A stretch of 64,000 bases of DNA from assembly GCA_963810905.1 (NCBI GenBank), contig CAWEPG010000002.1, positions 558,001 to 622,000 of the forward strand, read 5' to 3'. The notes beneath the pieces are model-generated. The model was not told where the DNA came from. It saw nothing but the letters and a program-made list of their open reading frames with translations, and ran no database searches. The position numbers were made by a program, and so were the translations under genes. This document shows, piece by piece, positions 53,482-63,365 of the stretch. Every line of letters starts with the position of its first letter. Positions within the stretch are counted from its first letter, which is position 1. Source of the DNA: CAWBAT01 sp963810905 (GTDB taxonomy: Bacteria > Acidobacteriota > Terriglobia > Versatilivoradales > Versatilivoraceae).

Positions 53482-56376
53482 CTAGCCCCTCCAGCGGAGG
53501 GGAATATAAAGAAATCCCCTCTCGTAAGAGTGGATTACTCTTCCTTTCTCGTCAGCGTTCGAAATGATAAGTCCAAAATGAGAAGCTTCATCTTCACCGC
53601 CCAGAGGTTTCGGCCCGAAGATGGTATAGCCATCGCCGGGAGCCTGCCCCGCTGGCGCCGCAATTTCAAAGAAATACAATTTCCCAGGGTCCAGCTGAAC
53701 AGGCTTGCTGAGAGCCGCTTCGTACCACAAGTCAAGCTGCGGGTACACTTCTTTCCCAAGGATCCTTGCTTCTCCAAGATCATTCGATCCTTCCGAGGAC
53801 CCGAATCGTACGAGAAGGTCTCCGGGATTGCCGTTGCGTGCCAATTTAAAAGCCATTCCCGTCAACACAGTCTTGACGTCAGAAACGTAAAATCTGCCAC
53901 GAATCGTTGAAATAGGGCCTGAACTCAAAAGTTGCGTGGCATAGGGAACAGATTCTTTGGATGCCGGCAAGTATCCATGAAAGCCGGGCGCCACGGTCTT
54001 GTCGCAGAATTCGTCATCGCAGCAGCCATAGTCACGTCCTGCCGGTCGTCCCGGGCGAAGCCATCGGTCCAGAAAGAAGAATGTTCCTATCCCGTGGATG
54101 GCGTGATCTCCGTTGAATCGGTCATCCACAAGCTTATCTTGCATGTCCCACGAGTCGCCAAACGCTTTCACCTCTTTCCAGGCTCTCTCATGCCACTCGG
54201 GAGTCGTGACGGGATCCCTTGAGCCATATTCGATGCATACCGGGCGCGGCCACATCGCGGCGATGAGCTGGGTATGCACGAACCGGTTGAGGACATTCCA
54301 GTTATAAAAGTCCTCGTCCGGAAGCGTCCAATAGGAGTCACCGTAACGCTTTGTATCGGTGAGCATTGTTTGCCAGTCATTGAAGTGGGCCGAAATGACA
54401 GCCAACTTCAGGCGTGGTTCCAATGGCACCATCCAGATGGCCGAATAACCACCATAGGACAATCCGTAATAACCGATCCGGTCGCCGTCGACAAAAGACA
54501 ATGACTGCAGAAAATCAACCACGCGATGAAGCTTCGTCACTTCAATACTCGTGCGCATCAAGCCCAGGGGAGCGGTCAGACGCACTAACGGGTTGATGAG
54601 ATCCGCCCGGTGCACAATGTTAGGGGGGTGATGATCTTCCGGAACCGTCATATAGGGGGCAAACACAACGTAACCTCGCTCGGCCAGACGTTCTCCGAAC
54701 CGGTGATAAAAATGATCGTTCTTCTCGAGTTCGCTCCCCATGCCGGTGATATACTTCGGTGCGCCGTCGAATCCGTGCTGACAGACAACTGCCGGAAGGC
54801 GTTTCTTGACCTGGCCCGCCACAGTTCGAGGAACCAGAAGATGCCCATACGCTTCGATGCCCGGCGCAACGTCTAACAAGACTTCATAAGCCAGAAACTT
54901 CTCCGTTTCCCCAATGAACGCCGTGCGAGGACGCAACGGAACCGCTTCAAACTTGAATTCACCCATCAAGCCGGCCAATTCCGTTCGGAGCTTTTGCGCC
55001 TTCAGAGGGCGTTCCTGGGGCGGTATCGAGTTGAGTTGCCAGTAGTCTGCCCGGACTTGTTCACTCGCGGCGTCCAGGCGTCGGAGATATTCGAAGAGGG
55101 CTTCAAAATTCTGGTTTCGAGCTGCTTCGATTGGCTCCGGAAAAATGTGGAGGCCAATTTCAGCCATCTTCCCTTTCTGCAAAGCACCAAACAGCGAAGC
55201 GATCTTTATTGCCGCATCTTCGAGACCAGCATTAGAGTCAGCAATGATCTTCAGGTTTCCCGACATTCTCAGCCCCTTGTAAAAGCGCTGGGCGCGGGTG
55301 AACTCGGCCGTTACACTGGCCAGAGGAATCACAACTCCTGGCTTCGTGACAATCCACAAAGGTCGAGGAGCGATGAGCGCAGCCACCTCTGCATCACCAA
55401 ATTCGTTGAGTTGTCCATAGAGGACGCGGTCTACGGGTTCTTCCCAGCAATTTTCCCTTTGCCGGAAGTAGTCGAGGCTTGCAACTGCGGCGAAGCGCTC
55501 GTCCACAGCCCCCGCATACAACGCGGTCATCCCCCCCTGACCTGCACCCATCACAGCAATTTGTTTGCCGTTGATTTCTTTCTGGGAAGCCAGGAATTCC
55601 CGGAGGGCTAGCACTTGCTGCACTTCCAGGCCGACCAGCGTACGGCCGACGATAAAGCCCGCCCGCCATAACACCCGCCGGCGGTCCTTCCCACCGGCCT
55701 GCCGGCAGATCGAATGATCATCGCGGCGTTCCACCATGAGTGGAACCGCAACCGCGATGTTTCGCTCAAGGAGCGCGGTTAACCATTTCGCAGGCTTCAT
55801 CCCTTTTGCAGCCCCGGTAAATTCCTCGCGGCTTTGATTATCCGGGGGAATCACAATGACGGCGGCCGTAGGCGCACTGGAGTGCGGTAAGAAAATAAAG
55901 GCACGGACACTCAACTCCTTATCGATTGGAAGGGTCAGGTCGTGAATCCGCAGATTCTTGTTTTCCTCCAGGAGCTTGACCTGTGGCGCTCCCAGTTTCG
56001 GTTGGATGAGCCCTAACATCTCGCGCAGATGGTGCTGATGATTTTGAAGGGATGTCTGATAAGAAGCAGCCGAGGAGAAGTCAGGATGCCAGAGGCTATC
56101 CCGTTTGGCTGGGGTGGCGGCAATTTGCTGGAGGTAATAGCGGATTATCTGCTGGCGTTGTTCCTCACGAATATCCCCGGAGAGTGGAGGCGTGATCAGA
56201 GCAGTCCCTCTAAGAGGAAATGAGGGCCTTAGCAGAGATGAAGATTCTAGATTGGAAAGATTGTTGTTGGAGTCGACTGGTTGCAGGGACTGGGCTCTCC
56301 CGCCACCGGCAAGGGCCAGCAGGATTAAGATCGTTATGCATAAGCCCCTAATAAACAGCGCCACAAATGGATACAC
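53482..56376 (-). CDS. Tandem alpha/beta-hydrolase, exported
   Basis: 964 residues, GTG start, signal peptide LFIRGLCITILILLALAGGGRAQ. Two hydrolase domains in a row. The first (about 100-400) has VMGAGQGGMTALYAG where GxSxG is expected, so its nucleophile Ser is lost (about residue 277). The second (about 480-800) has GYYGLSYGGYSA (Ser near 640), YGSRDPVTTPEW (Asp) and FNGDHAIHG (His), a full triad of the acetyl-xylan esterase/dienelactone hydrolase kind. The last 150 residues are beta-rich. Probably removes acyl groups from a glycan, inferred from the neighbours. Confidence 0.82.
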   Translation of the reverse strand: MYPFVALFIRGLCITILILLALAGGGRAQSLQPVDSNNNLSNLESSSLLRPSFPLRGTALITPPLSGDIREEQRQQIIRYYLQQIAATPAKRDSLWHPDFSSAASYQTSLQNHQHHLREMLGLIQPKLGAPQVKLLEENKNLRIHDLTLPIDKELSVRAFIFLPHSSAPTAAVIVIPPDNQSREEFTGAAKGMKPAKWLTALLERNIAVAVPLMVERRDDHSICRQAGGKDRRRVLWRAGFIVGRTLVGLEVQQVLALREFLASQKEINGKQIAVMGAGQGGMTALYAGAVDERFAAVASLDYFRQRENCWEEPVDRVLYGQLNEFGDAEVAALIAPRPLWIVTKPGVVIPLASVTAEFTRAQRFYKGLRMSGNLKIIADSNAGLEDAAIKIASLFGALQKGKMAEIGLHIFPEPIEAARNQNFEALFEYLRRLDAASEQVRADYWQLNSIPPQERPLKAQKLRTELAGLMGEFKFEAVPLRPRTAFIGETEKFLAYEVLLDVAPGIEAYGHLLVPRTVAGQVKKRLPAVVCQHGFDGAPKYITGMGSELEKNDHFYHRFGERLAERGYVVFAPYMTVPEDHHPPNIVHRADLINPLVRLTAPLGLMRTSIEVTKLHRVVDFLQSLSFVDGDRIGYYGLSYGGYSAIWMVPLEPRLKLAVISAHFNDWQTMLTDTKRYGDSYWTLPDEDFYNWNVLNRFVHTQLIAAMWPRPVCIEYGSRDPVTTPEWHERAWKEVKAFGDSWDMQDKLVDDRFNGDHAIHGIGTFFFLDRWLRPGRPAGRDYGCCDDEFCDKTVAPGFHGYLPASKESVPYATQLLSSGPISTIRGRFYVSDVKTVLTGMAFKLARNGNPGDLLVRFGSSEGSNDLGEARILGKEVYPQLDLWYEAALSKPVQLDPGKLYFFEIAAPAGQAPGDGYTIFGPKPLGGEDEASHFGLIISNADEKGRVIHSYERGFLYIPLRWRG

Positions 56377-56493
56377 GATAAGGTTATCCCCTTCCGGTTG
56401 GCGTGCGGCCCAGGTTCCCGGCTGCGATGTTCACAGTGGGGCATCTGTTTAAACCGAAACGCCCTTCTGCCCAGGCGACAGGCGGCAAGGGAA

Positions 56494-58299
56494 TCACTTC
56501 ACAACAACAAGTTTCCCCGGCGCCTGAAGCACTTCAGCTTTGATGATTCCTCGTCCCTCCTTGATCGTGAGAATCTGATTCACTTTGACGGACTTAAACA
56601 CTTCCGTTTTCCAGGTTGTGGGCCACTTTATTTCGATTGAATCAATGACCTTTGCATCGCCGACACCGAAATGAAGGCGCAGGTCGCTTTGCGACATAAC
56701 GCTGGTGCCCGTGTGGACCTCGTCAATTTGAGAGTGTTTCCCGATTGTCACACGCGCACGCGCGCCAATCGCGCTGCGATTACACTGTGTGCCAATTAAT
56801 TTAAGTTTGATCCAATTGTTCTTATTTCCCCCATCATTGCGCAGGAGAGAAGGTCTGTCATTCATGTTGATGACCACGACGTCGATGTCTCCATCGTTAT
56901 CATAATCCCCAAAAGCGCAGCCGCGGCTGGAAAATCGTTCACTAATTCCAGGACCCAGCTGGGTCGAGACATCCTTGAATTTCCCGTTGCCGAGATTCCT
57001 GTAAACAATACGCGGGTTTTTGAAGGTTACGCCGGCCAGCATCTTTTCAATTCCAGGGTAAACGTTTCCATTGACCTGAAAAATATCCACCCAGCCGTCG
57101 TTGTCATAATCCATAAACCCAGCACCCCAGCCGACGTATTGGGGGTTAACCCCAACGCCTGCCGGGAATGTGGCCACTTCAAAAGTCCCGTCCCCAAAGT
57201 TATGGTAAAGGTCAGGGGTATCATCGGAGAAATTGGTCTTGAAGATGTCAAGCCATCCGTCGCAGTCGTAGTCCCCTACTCCCACGCCCATGCCTGCCTG
57301 CTCCTGACCGTCCTCACTAAACGCGCAGCCCGCAACCATAGCCGTTTCGGTAAAAGACCCGTCGCGGTTATTATGAAACAACATACTCGGAGCCGAATCT
57401 ACAGCCACATAAATATCCGGCCAGCCGTCATTGTCAAAGTCATAGGCGACAGCGGTAATGGAATACCTCGGTCCAGGTTTCAGGATGCCTGCCTTTTCCG
57501 AAACATCGGCAAACGTTCCATCTCCGCGGTTATGGTAAAGAATATTCATCCCGCCTGGAAGTCCGCGAGGTCCGCACATGACCGGAAATCCCTTATACTG
57601 GCAATAGCGAGATTCGCCCGGGGCGGGGATATTCTTCATGTCGAATTCAAGGTAATTGCAAACGAAAAGGTCAAGAAGTCCGTCGCGATCATAATCGATC
57701 CAAGAACAACCGGAACCCCATCGCACACGTTCTTCCCAGAGTCCTGCTTTCTTCGTCACATCCGTGAAAGTGCCGTCTCCATTGTTGTGCCAAAGGACGT
57801 TTTGCCCCCAGTAGCAGCAGAACAGATCATCCCAACCATCATTGTCATAATCGCCGACGCAGACCCCTGTCCCCCAGCCACTCCTTGCCAGACCAGCCTT
57901 TTCGGTCACATCCGTAAATGTCCCGTCGCGGTTGTTCTTAAAGAGGTGTTGGATCGGAGCTTTTCCAGGCTCGTAGGTCTCCCCTAATCGGAGTCCATTC
58001 GTCATGTAGATATCCAGCCAGCCGTCATTGTCGTAATCGAAGAAGGCGAGCCCACTCCCTTTAGCTTCGATAATGTATTTCTTGCTTTCAACTCCTCCCC
58101 AGACGTTCGGGGTGACCAGTCCTGCTTGTTCAGCCACATCCACAAAAATGACCGGTGAAGTTTCATCAGGTTTAGGGAGTGGGGCAGCGAAAAGGGTTGG
58201 CACACCGCTCCATTTCCAGAGGGGAGTCGTGACCGCATCGACTAGTTTTGAACTCAACAAGACAGACAAAGAGCCAAGAAAATGGCGGCGAGGGGATTT
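56494..58299 (-). CDS. CRTAC1-family FG-GAP repeat protein with ASPIC/UnbV domain
   Basis: About 601 residues. GTG at 58299 follows AGGAA and begins a Tat-like signal SPRRHFLGSLSVLL; the longer frame starts at 58380. Seven or so FG-GAP/VCBS repeats with calcium-type loops (FFDYDNDGWLDIYMTNG, GDYDNDGWDDLFCCYWG, DYDNDGWVDIFQVNG, GDYDNDGDIDVVVINM) form a beta-propeller, followed by an ASPIC/UnbV domain (NWIKLKLIGTQCNRSAIGARARVTIG, SDLRLHFGVGDAKVIDSIEIKWP). Cell-surface protein, common and multicopy in Acidobacteria; exact role unknown, binding glycans or proteins likely. Confidence 0.9.
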   Translation of the reverse strand, partial: KSPRRHFLGSLSVLLSSKLVDAVTTPLWKWSGVPTLFAAPLPKPDETSPVIFVDVAEQAGLVTPNVWGGVESKKYIIEAKGSGLAFFDYDNDGWLDIYMTNGLRLGETYEPGKAPIQHLFKNNRDGTFTDVTEKAGLARSGWGTGVCVGDYDNDGWDDLFCCYWGQNVLWHNNGDGTFTDVTKKAGLWEERVRWGSGCSWIDYDRDGLLDLFVCNYLEFDMKNIPAPGESRYCQYKGFPVMCGPRGLPGGMNILYHNRGDGTFADVSEKAGILKPGPRYSITAVAYDFDNDGWPDIYVAVDSAPSMLFHNNRDGSFTETAMVAGCAFSEDGQEQAGMGVGVGDYDCDGWLDIFKTNFSDDTPDLYHNFGDGTFEVATFPAGVGVNPQYVGWGAGFMDYDNDGWVDIFQVNGNVYPGIEKMLAGVTFKNPRIVYRNLGNGKFKDVSTQLGPGISERFSSRGCAFGDYDNDGDIDVVVINMNDRPSLLRNDGGNKNNWIKLKLIGTQCNRSAIGARARVTIGKHSQIDEVHTGTSVMSQSDLRLHFGVGDAKVIDSIEIKWPTTWKTEVFKSVKVNQILTIKEGRGIIKAEVLQAPGKLVVVK

Positions 58300-58754
58300 C
58301 ACGTGAGGTTTCCTGGGTGGATCTGAAGCCGGCTCAACAGCGGCAATGCAGGTTAGGCCTGGCGACTGCGTTTCGAACAAGCATAAAATCTACTGCCCCA
58401 GTTTAGCACAACATTTCTGAAACCGGTGAATGGGCGAATGAAAATTAAAGTTCTTCGGGGGGGTGACTCGGGTGAATGCCCCCTCACCCCCAACCCCTCT
58501 CCCACGTTAGGGCGAGGGGAGCCGATACTTCTTTTTTTTGTTCCTCTCCTGGTCAGTGAACAATCAAGCGCTTCATCCGGTATGGAGGGCCGAGTTCCAC
58601 GAGGCCATGTCCTTCAGCCGTGTCTCAGTGAGGATTGCGAACAATGGCCGCTCAGTGTATAGTCGCCGCGAGTCGGAAACCAAAATGGATATCCCTGAAC
58701 AAACACCAAGGGCAAAGCAACCGCCTACGGAGGTTCCCTCATGGAGGCAATGAA
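58300..58754. repeat. Gap upstream of the GH116-like gene
   Basis: Divergent gap of about 455 bases with a palindromic repeat at about 58480-58522 (CCCCTCACCCCCAACCCCTCTCCC...GGGCGAGGGG). It ends with GGAGG for the next gene. A 71-codon plus-strand frame (58538-58753) runs through it and stops just before the next start; nothing recognised in it. Confidence 0.45.
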
Positions 58755-61298
58755 GTGGACAGACGAGGTTTTTTGCGCGGTTCGTTCGCATCGCTAGCGG
58801 GCGCTTATGAGTTGTTTGGCAACATTCAAAAAAGCGCTGCCGCTGCGCTTCGTGGGGCTGCCGATACTCTCTCAGCACGAATCGAAGAAACGGCACTAGG
58901 CGATTCCCTCTTTCCCACGAATCTCAAGGTAAACGAATGGTCCGAGTTCCCTGCCGCAGGTTTTTCCAAACCGGTTTGCGGAATCATCCGCGGAAGAAAG
59001 AATCCGGCAACGTTTGGTATGCCTTTAGGAAGTCTCGACACCGGTTGTCTTATGCTCGAGACGGACGGAAGGCTTGGATTGACTTCAATTTTCAATTCCT
59101 TTGTTCCAATGCGGGGACCCCTAAAACTCCCTTTCCTGGGATTTACTGTTGGCAAGCAGATGTGGCTGCTCACTACAGCATCACTCAGTTCCAACGAAAG
59201 CTGGTACTCCACAGACGGGGGAAGTCCCAGTCAAATCCATTACTGGGGACACTTCCCAGTGGCCGATCTTGAATATGAGACTGTTGGCTCTCCGGTCCAC
59301 GTCGGGTTGCGCGCATGGAGTCCATTTATTACTGGAGATTCCGCCGCAAGTAACACACCCGCAGCCGTGTTTGAAGTGCATCTCCGCAATCAGACGAACT
59401 CGCCACAACAGGGAGTTCTTGCTTTCAGTTTTCCAGGGCCGACTCAAGAAGAAATTCAGATCGCGCCCGGAAGTCCTCGCAAGATGCTGCATGGCGCGAG
59501 CATGCCCGGAAAGAATCCCCACACCTGGCTTCCCGTGGCTGAACGGGAAGTACGCGCTCGCGTCGTCGAATCGGAAGGGGATTTTACCGGTTTGTGGATA
59601 AGCTCGGAATTGGAAAACAACGTTGGTTATGCTTTAGGCGTGATTGGAAGCGCAAAAGCGCGGTACGGCGCGGGGCTTGGAGGGGATGGGACGGTCATCC
59701 ATTCCGGTGACGCCTGGTCCAAGATTGGGACCGCCCTTCCTCGGGCCAAGGAGATGGATCTCAGCCGTTCCATGGCGGTGGATTACCAACTGCAGCCTGG
59801 CGAGAAGAAGGTCATCCGGTTTGTGTTGGCCTGGTATGCTCCACTCTGGATCGGCGAAGGTGACCACAACTTTGCCCATATGTACACGACACGATTCAAG
59901 AACGCACTCGAGGTGGCCCAATTTGTCAGCCGGGAGCACGCCTCGCTGCTCCGCCGCGTCCTCGCCTGGCAACAGGTGATTTATAGCGAAGCCCAATACC
60001 CCGTGTGGTTGAGGGAAGCGCTGGTCAACATTCTGCATCTCTTTCCCATATGCAGTTTCTGGGCAGTAGCCCAGCCTCCCATCGGAGACTGGTGCCGGAA
60101 AGAGGATGGCTTGTTCGGATTCATGTCCGGCATCATCGACTGGCCAGATATGGAAGTCATCCCGGATATCTTCTACGCGCACCTGCCACTCGTCTACTTC
60201 TTCCCGGAATTGGCTGTTTCGGAGATGCGGGGTTACAAGGCTTATCAGTTCCCAAACGGGGCGGCGCCCTGGCTGTGGGGAGGAGTGTCCGCGGTGGCCA
60301 AAGGCGGTTACCTGGAAACCGCCGGAACCGAGATGGTGACTCCCTCGCCAGGATTTCAAACCACCACCAATGGCGCCTGTTACGTGGATATGGTTGATCG
60401 CATTCTGACGCGAGTGGGTGAGGATCCGCTGCTCAAGGAGTTCTATCCTTCAATTAAGAAAAACACTATTTTCACCATGGGCCTGAGGCCCGAAGATGGA
60501 GACGATGGCATCATCAGCGTCCCTACCGGGAACGTCGATCCCTATAATCCGAAGCGGGAACCGGGAGTGCTCCTGGAGTGGTTTGAGGCCGTGCAGTTGT
60601 ACGGCATGGTAACTCATGTGGGCGGGATCCATTTGGCCCAACTGGCGATGGCCGAACGCATGGCGAATAAAATGGGCGACACGGCGTTCGCCCGTCAGTG
60701 CCGGGCCTGGCTCGAGGCAGGCAGTCGATCCATGGAAGAGAAAATGTGGGCCGGTAGCTACTACTTGCTTTACAACGAGCCTAAAACCGGAAAGAAATCT
60801 GACCTAGTCTTTGGCTATCAACTTGACGGGCAGTGGATGGTGAAATTTCACGGATTGCCGGGGATATTCCGCGCCGACCGCGTCAAAGCTACGCTCGAAA
60901 CCATCCAACGGCTCAATGCGTCGATTACAAAGTATGGAGCATCTGACGTAGTCACACCGCAAGGAAATCTCGCGGAAGGAATTGGTTATGGCATCAATAC
61001 ATTTTTTGTTCCCGAGGTCGATATCCTGGGCGCCACCTATATGTATGAGGGACAGCGCGAATTTGGACTAGAACTGATCCGGCGCTGCCAGTACGCCCTA
61101 AACATCGAATGGGGATATACATGGGATCAGCCCAATGTCATTCGCGGCGATTCTGGACAGAAGACTCTCGGAACGTTTCTGGTTCAAAACATGTTGCTCT
61201 GGATTGTGCCAGCCGCCGCGGAAGGAAAGGATCTGGCCGCCTTTTGCGCTCCGGGAGGCTTTGTCGACCGCATCCTCCAAGCAGCCAAGAAATCCTGA
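58755..61298 (+). CDS. GH116-like (GBA2-type) glycoside hydrolase, Tat-exported
   Basis: 847 residues from a GTG at 58755 with GGAGG (58743-58747) seven bases before it; an ATG far upstream is rejected. Tat signal DRRGFLRGSFASLAGAYELFG. The N-terminal beta domain has TFGMPLGSLDTGCLMLETDGRLGLTSIFNSF (the GBA2 N-terminal pattern), and the C-terminal (alpha/alpha)6 part runs from about 450 with GYLETAGTEMVTPSPGFQTTTNGACYVDMVDRIL and FGYQLDGQWMVKFHGLP. Removes beta-glucose or xylose from glycans or glycolipids. Its catalytic residues could not be fixed without an alignment. Confidence 0.85.
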   Translation: MDRRGFLRGSFASLAGAYELFGNIQKSAAAALRGAADTLSARIEETALGDSLFPTNLKVNEWSEFPAAGFSKPVCGIIRGRKNPATFGMPLGSLDTGCLMLETDGRLGLTSIFNSFVPMRGPLKLPFLGFTVGKQMWLLTTASLSSNESWYSTDGGSPSQIHYWGHFPVADLEYETVGSPVHVGLRAWSPFITGDSAASNTPAAVFEVHLRNQTNSPQQGVLAFSFPGPTQEEIQIAPGSPRKMLHGASMPGKNPHTWLPVAEREVRARVVESEGDFTGLWISSELENNVGYALGVIGSAKARYGAGLGGDGTVIHSGDAWSKIGTALPRAKEMDLSRSMAVDYQLQPGEKKVIRFVLAWYAPLWIGEGDHNFAHMYTTRFKNALEVAQFVSREHASLLRRVLAWQQVIYSEAQYPVWLREALVNILHLFPICSFWAVAQPPIGDWCRKEDGLFGFMSGIIDWPDMEVIPDIFYAHLPLVYFFPELAVSEMRGYKAYQFPNGAAPWLWGGVSAVAKGGYLETAGTEMVTPSPGFQTTTNGACYVDMVDRILTRVGEDPLLKEFYPSIKKNTIFTMGLRPEDGDDGIISVPTGNVDPYNPKREPGVLLEWFEAVQLYGMVTHVGGIHLAQLAMAERMANKMGDTAFARQCRAWLEAGSRSMEEKMWAGSYYLLYNEPKTGKKSDLVFGYQLDGQWMVKFHGLPGIFRADRVKATLETIQRLNASITKYGASDVVTPQGNLAEGIGYGINTFFVPEVDILGATYMYEGQREFGLELIRRCQYALNIEWGYTWDQPNVIRGDSGQKTLGTFLVQNMLLWIVPAAAEGKDLAAFCAPGGFVDRILQAAKKS

Positions 61299-61390
61299 GC
61301 CGACATTAGCCACAGGGTCAATCCTGTTTCCAAGTTAAGCAAGAATTCTGTCCTGCTGCTCTCTTGGCCAAATCGAGAACTAATTCCTCT

Positions 61391-62650
61391 GTGAAAAGAC
61401 AAAACCCACGAACGCGTTGGTGGATGATTTCCCTCGTATTTTGGGCTACGGCCATCAATTACCTGGACCGGCAGACCCTCTCCGTTGTTGCTCCTGTCCT
61501 GATCGACCAATTCAAGATGACCAACGTGACGTACTCCAGAGTCATCTTTGCATTCATGCTCGCTTACACCATCATGAACGGGGTTTCCGGCGCGCTGATT
61601 GATCGGCTTGGAACGCGGCTCGGGTATGCGCTCACCGCAACCTGGTGGTCACTGGCAGCCATGCTGCATGGATTGGCTAATGGTTCCTGTTCACTTGGTG
61701 TTTATCGTTTTCTGCTCGGGATGGGTGAGGCCGGCAACTGGCCAGGAGGAGTCAAGGTCGTTGCAGAATGGTTCCCAGTTTCTGAACGGGCGCTGGCCTC
61801 CGGGATTTTTAACAGCGGATCGTCAGTTGGAGCAATCCTGGCTCCTCCCGTGGTGGTTTGGATTGTGTTGCAATTCGGATGGCGTGCAGCGTTCCTGTTC
61901 CTGGGAGCAACGGGGCTGATCTGGGTAGCAATATGGTTACTCGTGTACTATACCCCGCCTCCTATTGAGCAAGAAGAAAAGCCATTGACGCTTTCCACCT
62001 GGCGGCTTTTTTGCACGCGATTCGTATGGAGTTTTACACTAGCCAAGGTCTTTCTCGATCCCGTTTGGTACTTTTATATTTTCTGGTTTCCGGAATATTT
62101 GAAGCGCGCCCGTCACTTTGACTTGAACGCGATTGGCCGTTATGCCTGGATCCCATTTGCGTTCGCCTGTCTCGGCAATGTCATGGGAGGCTGGTTAGCG
62201 GCGTTTCTCATCCGTCGCCATGTCTCGCTGGATGTAGCCCGGAAAGTTTCGGTGACGGTCTTCGCCTGTCTGATGGCCTCTACGATACCGGCCGTACTGG
62301 TCAAGAACGCAACCATCGCCATCGGGCTCGTTTCATTGGCGATGCTTGGCTACACGGCTTGCGTGGCCAATATGCTGGCCTTTCCAGCAGACCGGTTTCC
62401 AAAAAACGTCGTCGGTTCGATATGGGGGCTCGCCAGTATGGGTTCAGGATTTGGAGGGATGGTGTTCGCCCTGCTAACCGGTTGGCTGGTTGACCATTAT
62501 TCTTACGTACCTGTATTCATCGGGTTTGGCCTCATGCCGATGATTTGCGTACTTATCCTTTGGTTGCTCGTCTCTCCTATCCATAACCACGAACGGATGG
62601 ATGAGGGTTCTACAAATTTGCCGCCCCTAGCGGGGCAAGGGAATTCATAG
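61391..62650 (+). CDS. MFS transporter, anion:cation symporter type
   Basis: About 419 residues and twelve transmembrane segments. The first loop has DRQTLSVVAPVLIDQF, then GALIDRLGTRLGYA and YRFLLGMGEAGNWPGGVKVVAEWF (the RxxxG-GEA motif of hexuronate/galactonate carriers such as ExuT or DgoT). Likely takes up a sugar acid released by the neighbouring hydrolases. The GTG at 61391 gives the normal length; a TTG at 61364 is the alternative. The C-terminal residues NLPPLAGQGNS come from a REP repeat that runs past the stop. Confidence 0.88.
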   Translation: MKRQNPRTRWWMISLVFWATAINYLDRQTLSVVAPVLIDQFKMTNVTYSRVIFAFMLAYTIMNGVSGALIDRLGTRLGYALTATWWSLAAMLHGLANGSCSLGVYRFLLGMGEAGNWPGGVKVVAEWFPVSERALASGIFNSGSSVGAILAPPVVVWIVLQFGWRAAFLFLGATGLIWVAIWLLVYYTPPPIEQEEKPLTLSTWRLFCTRFVWSFTLAKVFLDPVWYFYIFWFPEYLKRARHFDLNAIGRYAWIPFAFACLGNVMGGWLAAFLIRRHVSLDVARKVSVTVFACLMASTIPAVLVKNATIAIGLVSLAMLGYTACVANMLAFPADRFPKNVVGSIWGLASMGSGFGGMVFALLTGWLVDHYSYVPVFIGFGLMPMICVLILWLLVSPIHNHERMDEGSTNLPPLAGQGNS

Positions 62651-62693
62651 GGTCACTGCGTACCATAAATATCTCGTCCCTAGCGGGACTTCA
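62612..62693 (+). repeat. REP module A, left copy
   Basis: Two hairpins, GCCGCCCCTAGCGGGGC and CGTCCCTAGCGGGACT, joined by GGTCACTGCGTACCATAAAT. It overlaps the 3-prime end of the MFS gene. A near copy is at 63366-63447. Confidence 0.8.
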
Positions 62694-62732
62694 AGCTTGC
62701 AGCACACAAAACCCGGAACAACAAGACAAACA

Positions 62733-62830
62733 TAGCCCCCAAAGGGGCGCAATCTTTATAGCCCGGCGAGCAGCGAAGCAAGCGCCGGGTAAAGGTGCAC
62801 ACAAAATTACAAGCCCCATCGGGGCGACAT
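62733..62830 (+). repeat. REP module B, left copy
   Basis: GCCCCCAAAGGGGC, then GCCCGGCGAGCAGCGAAGCAAGCGCCGGGT, then GCCCCATCGGGGC: three hairpins, matching 63489-63585. Confidence 0.8.
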
Positions 62831-62847
62831 CTTCTTGTGAATATAGG

Positions 62848-63315
62848 TCATTCATCTTCAATAGATTTGAAAATGTAACGCTCATCGTATGGCACCTTGT
62901 ATTTGGTTAAAAATTCCAAGTACTCTACACGAAAGCTTTTCGTGGCATGATGTTTTTGTTGGTTTCGAATGTACCGAATGACACTTGCTAATTGAGAATA
63001 AGAATATGAAAAGGCTCCAAAGCCCTCCTGCCAAGAACATTTTCCTCGAACCCAACGGCGATCGTTTATGAATCCGGAGGATCCTGATTTGATGTCGCCA
63101 ACCAGATCCGATAGAGCCGCTGTAGGTCTCAATCCAATTAAAATGTGAAAATGGTCAGGCATATTGTTTATTGCGATCAGCTTATGTCCCTGTCGAGAGA
63201 TAATCCCAGACATGTACCTTTGAAGCTCATCCTTGTGTTCAGGTCGGATGAGATTTTGCCGTCCTTGTACTGCAAAGACTACTTGAATGTAGATTTGCGT
63301 ATAAGTGTTCGCCAA
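62848..63315 (-). CDS. tnpA: IS200-like (HUH, Y1) transposase
   Basis: 155 residues. MANTYTQIYIQVVFAVQGRQNLI opens; the HUH pair is in NNMPDHFHILIGL, and the catalytic Tyr is in VIRYIRNQQKHH after WQEGFGAFSYSYSQ. It cuts and joins single-stranded DNA at hairpins, and REP-associated members act on REP. Start is a TTG with AAGGAGG five bases upstream. All catalytic residues intact, so likely functional. Confidence 0.92.
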   Translation of the reverse strand: MANTYTQIYIQVVFAVQGRQNLIRPEHKDELQRYMSGIISRQGHKLIAINNMPDHFHILIGLRPTAALSDLVGDIKSGSSGFINDRRWVRGKCSWQEGFGAFSYSYSQLASVIRYIRNQQKHHATKSFRVEYLEFLTKYKVPYDERYIFKSIEDE

Positions 63316-63365
63316 GGTTGCCTCCTTGGTTGCACAGCAAGCGTTAAGGGGAAGCTCAATCTTTT

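Noticed and set aside
57139..57987. 282-codon plus-strand frame antisense to the CRTAC1 protein
   Set aside because: It mirrors the repeated DxDxDG loops on the other strand and has no own motif or ribosome-binding site.
58538..58753. 71-codon frame ahead of the GH116-like gene
   Set aside because: Contains the palindromic repeat region in its flank, stops before the real start and has no family signature.
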